Source: an uncultured Roseobacter sp. | GTDB taxonomy: Bacteria > Pseudomonadota > Alphaproteobacteria > Rhodobacterales > Rhodobacteraceae | DNA length: 40,725 nt | Direction of reading: 5' to 3' | NCBI GenBank assembly: GCA_947501635.1 | Contig: CANMWT010000021.1 | Location: forward strand, 1 to 40,725 | Part shown: positions 24,732-34,189 of the stretch, one piece after another | Numbering within the stretch: position 1 is the stretch's first letter | How the letters are laid out: the number at the start of each line of letters is the position of its first letter | Position numbers and translations under genes: made by a program | The notes under the pieces: generated by a model | Databases searched by the model: none | Told to the model about the DNA's origin: nothing | The model's input: only the letters and a program-made list of their open reading frames with translations

Positions 24732-25222
24732 TCTGCGGCCTCCTTGGCTGCATTCATTTCAGCCGCGGCGGCCTGAATGGATTTGATGATGTTCTGATAA
24801 CCCGTACAACGGCAGATGTTGCCAGCCATCCCAAAGCGGATTTCCTCTTCGGTTGGGTTGGGGTTTTCTTCCAGCAACTTGGTCGCTCGGGTTATCATCC
24901 CCGGTGTGCAATACCCGCACTGCAATCCGTGATGCTCTTTAAAAGCCGTCTGCAAGGGGTGCAGATCATCCGGCCCGCCGATGCCTTCGATTGTCGTGAC
25001 CTCGGCGCCATCCGCTTGTGCTGCAAACATGGTGCAGGACTTTACCGATTTACCATTGATGGTGACGGTGCAGGCCCCGCAATGCGAGGTTTCGCAGCCG
25101 ATATGCGGGCCGGTAATGTTCAGCCGCTCGCGCAACGTGTAAATCAGCAGTTCGCGCGGCTCGGCGAGGAATTCCTCATCCTTGCCATTCACCTTCAGTT
25201 TAATGTGCATTTTCTTTGACAT
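24728..25222 (-). CDS. coxS: aerobic CO dehydrogenase small subunit, [2Fe-2S]
   Basis: 164-aa iron-sulfur subunit passing electrons from the Mo-Cu site to the FAD subunit. A plant-type [2Fe-2S] site uses Cys43, Cys48, Cys51 and Cys63 ([10 protein letters not shown]...SC). The second helical-domain cluster uses Cys102, Cys105, Cys137 and Cys139 (QCGYCTPG and ICRCTGY). All eight cysteines are present. It lies between coxM and coxL; a 108-base gap separates it from coxM, longer than other gaps in the operon. Confidence 0.97.
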   Translation of the reverse strand: MSKKMHIKLKVNGKDEEFLAEPRELLIYTLRERLNITGPHIGCETSHCGACTVTINGKSVKSCTMFAAQADGAEVTTIEGIGGPDDLHPLQTAFKEHHGLQCGYCTPGMITRATKLLEENPNPTEEEIRFGMAGNICRCTGYQNIIKSIQAAAAEMNAAKEAAE

Positions 25223-25330
25223 GTTTCTTTCCTTTTTCCCGGCGGGTTTCCACGCGGGTTCCCTGATCTCATTCCCTACCGCTTCCGCCGTCGCGTTCTG
25301 CGCGCCGCGGAAAGGCCTATGCGGAAAACT

Positions 25331-26185
25331 TCAGGCCCGTGACCAGGCACGCTCGATCGCGCGCCGCAGAATGACACCGGCGACATGGTTCTTGAACGCG
25401 ACCGGGCCGCGGTTGTCGTCGGCGGGGTCGATATCTTCCAGCATGGCCGAAACGGCCGCCTTGAGGGCTGCGTCATCGACAGAGGTACCGACTAAAGCAG
25501 CACCTGCCGCTTCCGAATAGACCGGTGTGTCACTAAGGTTGGTCATCGCGATCGAAGCGCTGGCACAAGCGCCGCCTTCCTTGACGATCTGCACCGCGGC
25601 AGCGGCGGTCGCGTAATCGCCAATCTTGCGCTTTTGCTTTTCGTAGGCATAGCCGCCTTTGGGCAGCGGCACGGTGACCGCCGTCAGCACTTCTTCGTCT
25701 TCACGGGCCGTCATGTAGGCCGCTTCGTAAAAATCGCGCGCCGCAATATCGCGTTCGCCGTCTGGCCCGACCACGGTAAAGCTGGCATCAAGGCATTGCA
25801 TCAACCCCGGCATATCGTTGCCCGGATCACCATTGGCGACATTACCGCCCACGGTGCCCATGTAGCGCACTTGCGGATCAGCGATCTGCAGCGCGGCCTC
25901 ACGCAGAATGGGGGCCACCTGAGCCAGTTCAGCATGCTCGATGATTTGCGATTGCGTGACCATTGCACCAATGCGCAGGCTGTCGGATCCAATCTCGATG
26001 TCTGACATGCCGCCCACATCCTGCAGGTCGATCAGATGCGGCACGTCTGCCATGCGCAACTTCATCATCGGGATCAGGCTGTGCCCCCCCGCCATGACGC
26101 GCGCATCGTCGCCGTGTTCTTCGAGAATGGACAAGACACCAGCCATGTCCTTGGGCCTATAGTATTCAAATGCCGCTGGAATCAT
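25331..26185 (-). CDS. coxM: aerobic CO dehydrogenase medium subunit, FAD-binding
   Basis: 284-aa flavoprotein subunit that takes electrons from CoxS and delivers them to the quinone pool. The FAD pyrophosphate-binding motifs AGGHS (residues 32-36) and TVGGN (111-115) are intact. It is the first gene of the structural operon, with GGGGAGGAAAA just upstream of the ATG at 26185. The region upstream holds a palindrome and direct repeats that may be regulator sites. Confidence 0.96.
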   Translation of the reverse strand: MIPAAFEYYRPKDMAGVLSILEEHGDDARVMAGGHSLIPMMKLRMADVPHLIDLQDVGGMSDIEIGSDSLRIGAMVTQSQIIEHAELAQVAPILREAALQIADPQVRYMGTVGGNVANGDPGNDMPGLMQCLDASFTVVGPDGERDIAARDFYEAAYMTAREDEEVLTAVTVPLPKGGYAYEKQKRKIGDYATAAAAVQIVKEGGACASASIAMTNLSDTPVYSEAAGAALVGTSVDDAALKAAVSAMLEDIDPADDNRGPVAFKNHVAGVILRRAIERAWSRA

Positions 26186-26253
26186 CGGCTTTTTCCTCCC
26201 CTAAAGCGAATGTTCTCTCCAAGAGGTAGTCTGCATGCGACGGGATGCCACAA

Positions 26254-26269
26254 CATTAAAATTTTAATG
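26254..26269. promoter_or_regulatory. 16-bp AT-rich palindrome upstream of coxM
   Basis: CATTAAAATTTTAATG is a perfect 16-base palindrome 69 bases before the coxM start, in otherwise GC-rich DNA. Its position suits an operator or a promoter up-element of the coxMSL operon. No known consensus was matched. Confidence 0.55.
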
Positions 26270-26284
26270 AAACACGGGGCTTTT

Positions 26285-26318
26285 GCACGAAATGCGCCTA
26301 TTGCGCACGAGTTGCGCC
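26285..26318 (-). repeat. direct repeats, 20-bp period, upstream of coxM
   Basis: On the minus strand two copies of GGCGCA(A/T)(C/T)TCGTGC (26305-26318 and 26285-26298) are spaced exactly 20 bases, with 12 of 14 positions identical. The first copy overlaps the last codons of coxC. LytTR regulators such as CoxC bind direct repeats about two helical turns apart, so these are candidate CoxC sites. Confidence 0.5.
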
Positions 26319-27461
26319 ACCCTGCGATGCAAGCGCGTCCTGTACGGTCTTCAACTTCGACCGGCTTACCGGCGCGGGGGGCACATCTGCCCCCTCGAAA
26401 AAGCAACGCCCCTTGTCCTTGGCCCGCTCAAAGCGCGAAACCCGCTCCGGATTAACCAGATAGCTGCGGTGCGTTTGCAAAAACCCGGCAGGCAGCAGGC
26501 GTTTGGTGGCTTCGGTCACTGGCCATGCGCAGAAAAGACGTTCGTCTGCCGTGTAAATCTGTGTGTAATGGCCATCGGCACGGACAAAAAGCACGTCGTT
26601 CGGCGGAATAAAGACTTTGCCACCGTCGCGCTCACAAGGGATCCGCGTCCCCGGCGCGACAGCAGACGCTTCAGCTGCTGGCGCGGGCGCAAGGGCCGCC
26701 GGCACTGGCGCCACCGGCTGCGCCACAACCAGCGGAGCGGCTCCGCTTGGTGGCACAAGATAGGTCACGCTGACCCACAGGCAGGCCCCAAAGATCACAA
26801 AGCTGAAAAAGATTACGCCAAGGGCAAGCGTCTCATTGCTCATCCGCAGGCCAAACTCGGCGACGCTGGGCTCTTCGACAAATCTGGTCCCCGCAATGGC
26901 AAGGAAATGCACCGCGCAGACCGCGACCGCGAAACATATCGTCCCAAGGACAATGTTGCGGTTGGTGCGCTGCCCGTAGGCGATCCAGAACGCCAGAACA
27001 CACAGGCCTATCGCCACGATTGCCGAAAAAACGATGCCTGACGGTGTATAAACCGCGCGGCACAGCTCCAACCCGGCCATGCCGATGTAATGCATCACCA
27101 GAATGCCCACACCAACTATGGCCCCTGCCAGAGAAATGATCTTTGGCGTCCGCTCGGCGAAGTGTAGCAGGATCAGCGCGGCCCCGACCAGCAGTATGGC
27201 CGAGAGGGCCGATACCAGTGTAATCGCCGCGTCGTAGTAAAACAGGATCGGGAACCGAAGGCCCAGCATCGCCACGAAATGCATCGCCCAGATGCCGCCG
27301 CCCAAAGCGACGGCTGCCAGCGCAATCGACGCCTTCTTCTGCACCATCGGCTTTTCCGACAGGTCTCGCGTCAGCGAAAGCCCTGTGAAACCCGCCACCA
27401 GCGCAACAACGCAGGACATGGCGACCAGAAAGCCGCTGTGGGTGACGCTGAGATACTCCAT
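26298..27461 (-). CDS. coxC: CoxC-like MHYT sensor / LytTR regulator
   Basis: 387-aa membrane sensor-regulator. The N-terminal half has seven hydrophobic segments with three MHYT-type motifs (WAMHFVAMLGL, LVMHYIGMAGL, CAVHFLAIAG), proposed in this family to sense a diatomic gas such as CO through metal. A Pro/Ala linker (about residues 235-270) leads to a C-terminal LytTR DNA-binding domain with VLFVRADGHYTQIYT and LQTHRSYLVNPERV. This is the same architecture as CoxC of known CO oxidisers. I chose the ATG at 27461; an in-frame ATG 15 codons upstream (27506) is possible. Gene order coxC-M-S-L suggests it controls the operon. Confidence 0.88.
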   Translation of the reverse strand: MEYLSVTHSGFLVAMSCVVALVAGFTGLSLTRDLSEKPMVQKKASIALAAVALGGGIWAMHFVAMLGLRFPILFYYDAAITLVSALSAILLVGAALILLHFAERTPKIISLAGAIVGVGILVMHYIGMAGLELCRAVYTPSGIVFSAIVAIGLCVLAFWIAYGQRTNRNIVLGTICFAVAVCAVHFLAIAGTRFVEEPSVAEFGLRMSNETLALGVIFFSFVIFGACLWVSVTYLVPPSGAAPLVVAQPVAPVPAALAPAPAAEASAVAPGTRIPCERDGGKVFIPPNDVLFVRADGHYTQIYTADERLFCAWPVTEATKRLLPAGFLQTHRSYLVNPERVSRFERAKDKGRCFFEGADVPPAPVSRSKLKTVQDALASQGGATRAQ

Positions 27462-27606
27462 GGCGCGCAAGATGCCCAAGACTTGAGCACATTGTAAACA
27501 TTGCACACCGCGTTAGACCGACATTTTCTTGTCTCGGCACAAAAGCGCCGAGCCTATGCCGCACGCTGCACGACCGCAGCATTGAAAGATTACCGCTAAG
27601 GACAAG

Positions 27607-30042
27607 TCAGCTTCGCATTCGGCTGTGCTCGGGATCATAAGAGACAGGTGCGACAACCTCCGCCTCGACGCTTTCGCCCAGCAGGTCCAGTTGCACATGC
27701 GTGCCGATACTGGACAATTCCGGGTCCATGAAGGCATACGCAATATTCATGCCCACGCGGTGGCCCCAGTCGCCTGATGTAACAGTTCCGACAACCTTGC
27801 CGCCTTGCATCAGCGACGCGCCGCCATAAGCCGGAGCGTGGGCCGAACCAACTCGCAGAGTAACCAGCGCTTTGCGCCGACCAGTGGCGAGGTGTTCCGT
27901 CAAAGCGTCCCGTCCGATAAAGTCGCTTTTGTCCATCTTCACAAACCGGTCGAGCCCGGTCTCAAAGGGCGTAAACTCTGTGATCAGGTCGGATTTCCAG
28001 TGCAGAAATCCCTTTTCCATGCGCATCGATTCCACCGCACGCGCGCCAAAGAGCGTCATTCCAAATGCCTCACCCGCGCCACGCAGGGCAAGATAAGCGG
28101 CATAGAGGGACGCGTTGGGAATGTGTATTTCATAGGCCAACTCGCCCGAAAAACTGACCCCCATCACCGTCGCCGGTGCAAATCCGATGAAACACTCGCG
28201 CACCGACAACCAAGGAAAGCTCTCTGCCGACCAGTCGGCGCGACTGACCGCCTGCAGAACACCGCGCGCGTCAGGGCCTGCCAACACGAGGATCGTCTGG
28301 TCGTTGGTCAGGCTCTTGATCTGTACGTCTTCGTCCGGGTGCAAATTCTGACACAGCCAATCCATGTCGTGATACTCCGAGGCTGCAGCTGACCCATACC
28401 AGACCCGATCAGGTCCACGGTCAGACGCAGGCAGATTGGCGATCGTCGCCTCTGCCTTCACCATGCCGTGATGGTTTAGCAAATATCCCAGCCCGACGCG
28501 GCCCGCGCGTTTGGGAACAGTGCCGCAGACCATGCGGTCCAAAAAGCTGTGGCGGTCCGCACCGGTGATCTCGAACCGGTTGAAACCATTGACCTCACAC
28601 AGGCCAACGCTGTTCTGAACGCGGCGCACCTCGCCAGCTACGACCTCAAAGGCTTCGTCAAAGTGAAAGCCCAGCGTGGGGTGAAACTCGGGCGAAGGCT
28701 TGATGTACTCCACCCTTTCCCATCCGTTTACCGTTGCAAAGGCGGCCCCTTCTGCTGCTAACACCGGCGTCAAGGGCGTGGTCTTGGCGGGCCTTCCAGC
28801 GGGGCGGTGTTCATGCGGGAAATGAAATCGAAACTCGTTCTGATAATCTTCAATGGCCTTCAACGCGGTCAGTTCCACATTCGCATGGCCGGTAAAGCGC
28901 CGCGGGTCCAGAACCCATGTGTCATAGCAGGCCTCGCCATGCACGATCTGTTGTGCCAGAAGCCAGCCATGCCCACCGCCTTCGCCCAGACCTGCACGCA
29001 ACCCTATGATGCAGAAAGCGTTGCGTTTGCCGGGAATGGGGCCAACCAAAGGCGCACCATCAATGGTGTAGGTGATTGGGCCGTTGACAACCGTGTGAAT
29101 GCCCGTCTCCATCAGCGCGGGCATGCGGGCAAAAGCACCTTCCAACACGTCTGTCACACGATCCAGATCATCGGGGCAAAGGGCATTCACGAAATTCGGA
29201 TCAATCCCGTCCATACCCCAGGTCTTGCAGTTCTGTTCATAGAAGCCCAACAGCAGGCCATTCTTTTCCTGCCGGCAATAATAATCGCTGATCGGGCACC
29301 GCAATAGCGGCATCCGGTACCCTGCCTCTTTGATCGCAGGGATCTCTTCGGTCAGGAAGTACTGATGCTCCATCGAAGCCACCGGGTGATGTACGCGCAT
29401 CATCGCGCCTACCTCATTCACGCGGTAGCCACAGGCGTTCACGACGATATCGCAATCGATATCACCCTTTTCTGTATGTACCGTCCAGGTGTCGTCCTTG
29501 TGCTGTGTCAGGTCGGTCACAGGTGTATTCCGGTAAACCTCAGCCCCTGCCCTGCGCGCGCGTCGTGCCAGTGCCTGACACAGTTGCGCAGGGTCAATGT
29601 CCCCGTCCAGCGGGTCCCACAAGCCCCCCAGCAGGTTGTCGGTCGAGATCAACGGATGCCGCCGTGCGCATTCTTCCGCATCAATCACTTCGAAATGCAC
29701 ATCCATGCCACGGGCCATCGAGGCAAAGTGACGATACCCTTGCATCTGCGCTTCGGTGTTGGCCAGTCGAATACCGCCGTCCCCGTGATGGTAGTTGATC
29801 GGATACTCAGGGTCCTCTGCCAGTTCTTTGTAAAGGTTGATCGAATGAGTTTTCAGTCCCACCATCGTCTGGTTCATGCCAAAGTTCGTCACCTGCGCGG
29901 CCGAGTGCCAAGTCGTGCCGGAGGTCAGCTCATTGCGCTCAACCAGAACAACGTCCGACCAGCCCTCTTGCGTCAGATGATAGAGCGTCGAACACCCTGC
30001 GATCCCGCCGCCTATAACCACAACTTTCGTACGTGATTTCAT
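27607..30042 (-). CDS. FAD-dependent oxidoreductase / GcvT aminomethyltransferase fusion (dimethylglycine or sarcosine dehydrogenase-like)
   Basis: 811-aa two-part enzyme. The N-terminal DAO-type flavoprotein has the Rossmann motif VVVIGGGIAGCSTLYHL (residues 7-23) and SGTTWHSAA with His46, the position of the covalent FAD link in dimethylglycine dehydrogenase. A FAO_M-type bridge follows. The C-terminal half is GcvT-like, and would pass the formaldehyde-level carbon to tetrahydrofolate. The ATG at 30042 has AGGGGA upstream. It diverges from an MttB-type gene, so the likely job is oxidative demethylation of an N-methylated amine. The exact substrate is unknown. Confidence 0.9.
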   Translation of the reverse strand: MKSRTKVVVIGGGIAGCSTLYHLTQEGWSDVVLVERNELTSGTTWHSAAQVTNFGMNQTMVGLKTHSINLYKELAEDPEYPINYHHGDGGIRLANTEAQMQGYRHFASMARGMDVHFEVIDAEECARRHPLISTDNLLGGLWDPLDGDIDPAQLCQALARRARRAGAEVYRNTPVTDLTQHKDDTWTVHTEKGDIDCDIVVNACGYRVNEVGAMMRVHHPVASMEHQYFLTEEIPAIKEAGYRMPLLRCPISDYYCRQEKNGLLLGFYEQNCKTWGMDGIDPNFVNALCPDDLDRVTDVLEGAFARMPALMETGIHTVVNGPITYTIDGAPLVGPIPGKRNAFCIIGLRAGLGEGGGHGWLLAQQIVHGEACYDTWVLDPRRFTGHANVELTALKAIEDYQNEFRFHFPHEHRPAGRPAKTTPLTPVLAAEGAAFATVNGWERVEYIKPSPEFHPTLGFHFDEAFEVVAGEVRRVQNSVGLCEVNGFNRFEITGADRHSFLDRMVCGTVPKRAGRVGLGYLLNHHGMVKAEATIANLPASDRGPDRVWYGSAAASEYHDMDWLCQNLHPDEDVQIKSLTNDQTILVLAGPDARGVLQAVSRADWSAESFPWLSVRECFIGFAPATVMGVSFSGELAYEIHIPNASLYAAYLALRGAGEAFGMTLFGARAVESMRMEKGFLHWKSDLITEFTPFETGLDRFVKMDKSDFIGRDALTEHLATGRRKALVTLRVGSAHAPAYGGASLMQGGKVVGTVTSGDWGHRVGMNIAYAFMDPELSSIGTHVQLDLLGESVEAEVVAPVSYDPEHSRMRS

Positions 30043-30115
30043 GATGCATCCCCTGAATTTTGCCGCATGACACGACAGTTTTGCGCCAAAGGGCAAGCGC
30101 ATGGTATTAACTCCC

Positions 30116-30183
30116 AATAATTTGAAAATAAATTTCTAATTATTAGGATTTACCGTCATTCAGTTGCGTTATCTGTCTGAATG
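30116..30183. promoter_or_regulatory. AT-rich divergent promoter with two inverted repeats
   Basis: The 178-base space between the demethylase and mttB genes turns sharply AT-rich at 30101-30150. It holds AATAATT (30116-30122) with AATTATT (30138-30144), 15 bases apart, and CATTCAG (30157-30163) with CTGAATG (30177-30183), 13 bases apart. The nearby LysR regulator is the natural candidate to bind one of them. Confidence 0.6.
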
Positions 30184-30220
30184 GCAGTTTTTTGGAACGT
30201 GATACGGCATTGGAGGTTCC

Positions 30221-31744
30221 TTGGCAGCACGGCGAAAGAAACACGGCGGGCGAAAAGAGCGCTTGGCAAAACGTGCCGCGCCGCCAGAGATTGACCCCTG
30301 CCCTCCTGGTCAAGCCGGGGGCATGTACAAGCCTCTGACATCACAGGATATCAGTCGCATCTACGACACCGCGCTGCGCCTGCTAGACGGCCTCGGCATG
30401 GGGGAGGTCCCGCAACGATTGCGCAACGATCTGCTGCGTGCCGGCGCTAAGGACAATGATCAAGGGCGCATTGTGTTTCCGCCCACATTGGTTGAAGCCG
30501 CGATAGATCAGGCTGCCAAGTCTTTCGCGTTGCATGGCCGCGACGCCAGCCGATCGATTACAGTGGGAGGCAGTGCCGTTCACTTTGGGACCGGTGGAGC
30601 AGCAGTGCAGGTGCTGGACCCTGTCAGCGGTGAATATCGGCCCTCGACCCTGCGTGATCTGCATCAACTTACCCGCCTGCAGGATACTTTGGCCAATGTC
30701 AGTTGGTACACACGCTGCTGCATTGCCACCGATGTGCCCGACAATTTTGATCTGGATGTAAACACCGCCTACGCGCTTTTGAAAAACACCACCAAGCCGG
30801 TTGCCACAGCTTTTACGGTCGCCGATCATGTCGCCCCGATCGTCGAGATGCTGGATATCGCTGCCGGTGGCTCGGGTGCATTTGCCCAGCGGCCTTTTCT
30901 CAAGGCGCACATCAGCCCTGTCATTTCTCCGATGCGCTATGGGGAGGATGCAGTCGACGTCGTTTACGAATGTATCAAACACAATATCCCCATGTCCTGC
31001 ATCACCGCTGCTCAAGCCGGGGCCACGGCGCCGGCGACACTGGCGGGGTTTCTGGCCCAATCTCTGGCGGAAACACTGGCCAGCCTCGTGATGGTGCACG
31101 CCATCCAGCCAGGTTTTCCCATGGTCTTTTCCAACTGGCCGCTCGTAATTGATCTGCGCACAGGCGCCTTTTCTGGGGGCAGCGGTGAAACGGCTGTTCT
31201 GAACGCAGCCTCGGCGCAGGTGTCCAACTGGCTGGGCCTGCCGTCTGGTGTGGCCTGCTCCATGACCGACGCCAAGGCGATCGACGCGCAATACGGCTCT
31301 GAAAAAGGCCTCACCTCGATGGCAGCAGCACTTGCGGGCGGCAATCTGATCTACGAAAGCTCAGGCATGACAGCCTCATTGCTGGGCGTAAGCTACGAAG
31401 GTTTTGTGCTGGATGACGAGATGCATTCGCACACCTATCGGGCCCTGCGGGGAATAGAGGTCAGTGAAGACAACCTTGGATTTGACGCTATTTGCGATGC
31501 GGTACTGGGCGAAGGGCACTTTCTGGGCGGTCAGCACACCCATGCCGCGATGGAGCGGGATTACTTCTACCCCTCGCTGGCAGATCGGGAAGAACCGCGC
31601 ACCTGGGCGCAGAAAGGGGCGAAAGATGCGCAGACCGTCGCGCGCGAAAGGGTTCATAAAATCCTCGATACGCATAACCCCGAGTATCTGTCACCCGATC
31701 AGGACAAAGCCATCCGCGCGCGGTTTAACATTCTATGGCCATGA
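30221..31744 (+). CDS. trimethylamine methyltransferase family protein (non-pyrrolysine MttB homologue)
   Basis: 507-aa TIM-barrel protein of the MttB superfamily. The frame is complete with no in-frame amber codon, so it is a non-pyrrolysine member. Such members demethylate quaternary amines (for example glycine betaine, proline betaine or carnitine) using a corrinoid protein as acceptor. The TTG start at 30221 is preceded by GGAGG and gives the Arg/Lys/Gly-rich N-terminus common in this family (ARRKKHGGRKERLAKRAA). No corrinoid protein gene is nearby. It ends 7 bases before the convergent LysR gene. Confidence 0.9.
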   Translation: MAARRKKHGGRKERLAKRAAPPEIDPCPPGQAGGMYKPLTSQDISRIYDTALRLLDGLGMGEVPQRLRNDLLRAGAKDNDQGRIVFPPTLVEAAIDQAAKSFALHGRDASRSITVGGSAVHFGTGGAAVQVLDPVSGEYRPSTLRDLHQLTRLQDTLANVSWYTRCCIATDVPDNFDLDVNTAYALLKNTTKPVATAFTVADHVAPIVEMLDIAAGGSGAFAQRPFLKAHISPVISPMRYGEDAVDVVYECIKHNIPMSCITAAQAGATAPATLAGFLAQSLAETLASLVMVHAIQPGFPMVFSNWPLVIDLRTGAFSGGSGETAVLNAASAQVSNWLGLPSGVACSMTDAKAIDAQYGSEKGLTSMAAALAGGNLIYESSGMTASLLGVSYEGFVLDDEMHSHTYRALRGIEVSEDNLGFDAICDAVLGEGHFLGGQHTHAAMERDYFYPSLADREEPRTWAQKGAKDAQTVARERVHKILDTHNPEYLSPDQDKAIRARFNILWP

Positions 31745-31751
31745 TGGGTTT

Positions 31752-32726
31752 CTACGAGACCATTTTGAACTGGTCACGCAGCCAGGGTGTGTTGGCGTGA
31801 AACGGCGCTATGATTTGCTCTGTCATGAGCTTGCGCATCTGACGCTCCACAAGATCGCAGACGGAACGCGAGCATTCCGTGGTCGAAATCAGCGACAGGG
31901 TGCGTGCAAAGCTCTTGCCGGGGAACGGATGCATTTGCAGTTTGGACTGAAACCGACGGGCGCGTGAAAACAGCAAAGGCGTTGTAATCGTCCATCCGGC
32001 GCCCGAGGCGACCATAGCCATCAATGCCTGATTGCTGCCGCAGGCAAACCGATGCGGCAAGCTCAGGCCCAATCGGCGCAACTGCGCTTCGATCTGCTGG
32101 GCAATGATCAGATCACTCGAGAATTGCAAAAAGGGCAGCGCCGCCTCACCAAAGATGATACTGTCGAGCGGGTGTCCGGTAACCTTGGGCAATACAATCA
32201 CGAAAGGATCGCGAAACATGGGCCTGTCCGTCAGGTCGGGCAAATGCTCCGGCGGGCTCGTCGATATGCCCAAGTCAAGCTGACGGTTGCGCAACATCTC
32301 GACAATCTCCCGGCTGGCCGCGATGTGATACAGAAAGTCACAGGTGGGCATTCTGTCCGACAAATAAACAGCGAGGTCGGGCATGATATCGCTGTCAAAA
32401 TCTTCAATACAGCCAATGCGCAGGCTGCGGGTTTCAGTAGCATTGCCAGACATGACTTCGGCCTTGGCGGTCCGTATGGCGTGCAGGGCCGTATCGATGT
32501 TTCGCAGAAAGACACGGCCCTTTGGCGTCAACACCATCGGGCGGCGGCTGTGGTTAAAGAGCTCTACGCCAAGATGATCTTCGAGATTGCGCAAATGATG
32601 CGACACCGTGCTGATCGACAAGCCCGTCTCGGTTGCCACATCCTGCAGTGATCCCTTGCGGGCGGAGAGCTGAAAAAGCTCCAGCGCTTTCAACGTAAGA
32701 TCTTTTCGGGGAGTTACCTGGCTCAT
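31752..32726 (-). CDS. LysR family transcriptional regulator
   Basis: 324-aa LTTR. An N-terminal winged helix-turn-helix covers about residues 10-70 (ALELFQLSARKGSLQDVATE, then GLSISTVSHHLRNLEDHLG), followed by an effector-binding domain starting near residue 98 (LRIGCIEDFDSDIMPD). It lies convergent to mttB and is the probable regulator of the divergent mttB/demethylase promoter. The ATG at 32726 has only a weak upstream signal. Confidence 0.92.
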   Translation of the reverse strand: MSQVTPRKDLTLKALELFQLSARKGSLQDVATETGLSISTVSHHLRNLEDHLGVELFNHSRRPMVLTPKGRVFLRNIDTALHAIRTAKAEVMSGNATETRSLRIGCIEDFDSDIMPDLAVYLSDRMPTCDFLYHIAASREIVEMLRNRQLDLGISTSPPEHLPDLTDRPMFRDPFVIVLPKVTGHPLDSIIFGEAALPFLQFSSDLIIAQQIEAQLRRLGLSLPHRFACGSNQALMAMVASGAGWTITTPLLFSRARRFQSKLQMHPFPGKSFARTLSLISTTECSRSVCDLVERQMRKLMTEQIIAPFHANTPWLRDQFKMVS

Positions 32727-32811
32727 GTTGCGACGCGCCTGTCAGTGTCATTCTTTCTCTCATAGTATCGAAACCAAAAGCTAATGGCATAGAGAGCGAA
32801 GGTTTCCCCTC

Positions 32812-33960
32812 TCACAAACCGGCAATGTCGAGCAACTGGTTCAATTGCTCTGGGTCGAAATAAGTGTTCGCACCGACCTGTTGTCCTACACCAAAGCCAT
32901 AGCCGAGTTGGGCGGATTGCGCGATGCGGGCAAAACATGGTGCGAAATGCCCCTCACGGAAAACTTCAATGACCTGAGCACCTTCCTGGCAAAACGCCAG
33001 ATTGGCAAACGCAGCTCCATGTGCACCGATTACAACCTCGGCGTTACTGAATAGTGTCGCTTGTTCGACCGGTGTGAGTTGCGACATCGTGATGACTTCG
33101 AACCCGCGGCGCAGGAGCTGAGCGCAGACCTCATTTTCATTTTTGATCTGCCGATTGGCCGCGTCGCGGCGACTGACGTAAAGTCGCCGCGACGCGCCGC
33201 CGCTGCTGGCGTTTTTTAGGAAAGACCTTCTTAAGATGTCCAGCTGCCGCGGCGAGACATCGAGGCTCCGGGTGATATTGGTGGGCATTATCAGCCGCTT
33301 GAATCCCGTGATGCCGCCTTGCGGCTCGATTATCTCGATTTCTGCAAGGTCCAGCTCTTCAAGGACCGCCTGCAATGTGGCTCGATGCCAACTGCGCATC
33401 CGAGGTGGGGCAATCAGCGGCATTCCCTGGTTCAGGAAGTCGGTAACAAGTTCCAGCCGCGGCACCAAGTCTATCATCCAGTGGTAGAAGTTGTGATACC
33501 AAGCCGGGGCAAGAAAAACGCCTTCGCGGATATGGTCCTGCGCTGAACGGACCTGCAGAGCGCGCCGAGTGAGTTCATATTTCGGGTTGGTGAGCGCATT
33601 TCCGCAATACACCTCAACGAAATTTCCCGCCGGCGACTCGTGAACCCCGTATTCCGCCCAGAGTTTCACATCCGGGACATCGAAGTACCCGAAATTCCGT
33701 ATGGTCCCAGCTTCGTGCACGGCGTCTTCCAGCATCTGGGCATATTGTCTTCCGGCAGCGTCATCGGGGCGAATTTCCGTGGATACGGGTGTCGATCGCA
33801 CTTGCTGTGTTCCCAGAACGGTCTCGTCGTATTGGGCGTGTGGCGATCGAAAACCCAGCTTGCGCGCGTTCCTGGCCTTCAACGGGTCCGGATAAAGGTC
33901 TCGCTTTTGAAGTCCAACAAAGGCTTGTGATACGGATTCAGCGAGGAAATTTCTGAACAT
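32812..33960 (-). CDS. glycosyltransferase family 61 protein
   Basis: 382-aa protein of the GT61 (DUF563) family. Family landmarks are YHNFYHWMIDLVPRLELV (about 155-172), RRLYVSRRDAANRQIKNE (about 260-277) and NAEVVIGAHGAAFANLAFC (about 308-326). It probably adds a sugar such as xylose or GlcNAc to a surface polysaccharide. No other polysaccharide genes lie nearby; it sits at the border of a degraded mobile-element zone and may be part of horizontally acquired DNA. Confidence 0.88.
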   Translation of the reverse strand: MFRNFLAESVSQAFVGLQKRDLYPDPLKARNARKLGFRSPHAQYDETVLGTQQVRSTPVSTEIRPDDAAGRQYAQMLEDAVHEAGTIRNFGYFDVPDVKLWAEYGVHESPAGNFVEVYCGNALTNPKYELTRRALQVRSAQDHIREGVFLAPAWYHNFYHWMIDLVPRLELVTDFLNQGMPLIAPPRMRSWHRATLQAVLEELDLAEIEIIEPQGGITGFKRLIMPTNITRSLDVSPRQLDILRRSFLKNASSGGASRRLYVSRRDAANRQIKNENEVCAQLLRRGFEVITMSQLTPVEQATLFSNAEVVIGAHGAAFANLAFCQEGAQVIEVFREGHFAPCFARIAQSAQLGYGFGVGQQVGANTYFDPEQLNQLLDIAGL

Positions 33961-34189
33961 ATCAATCCGAGTTATCCGTACTTACCGTGATGGATCGGGG
34001 CACGGATCAGACAACTGAAGCACCCGAGAGCCTTTAAACTGCTTGCCACCTTCCATTGGCATTCGCGGCATTGCAAGTCGGATTGTCCAAACGAGTTGCA
34101 ATTTGCGCCACATGTTCGCTCAATCGATATCGAGGATTGCTGCCAGTCTGTGTTCGAGGCCATCGGCAAATGCCGTCCGTCAACTTGGT

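Noticed and set aside
27533-27552. CTCGGC/GCCGAG inverted repeat between coxC and the demethylase gene
   Set aside because: Only six base pairs, no U tract in either direction; too weak to call a terminator or operator.
30221-31744. Possible pyrrolysine-containing MttB
   Set aside because: The frame is full length without an in-frame amber codon, so no pyrrolysine is needed.
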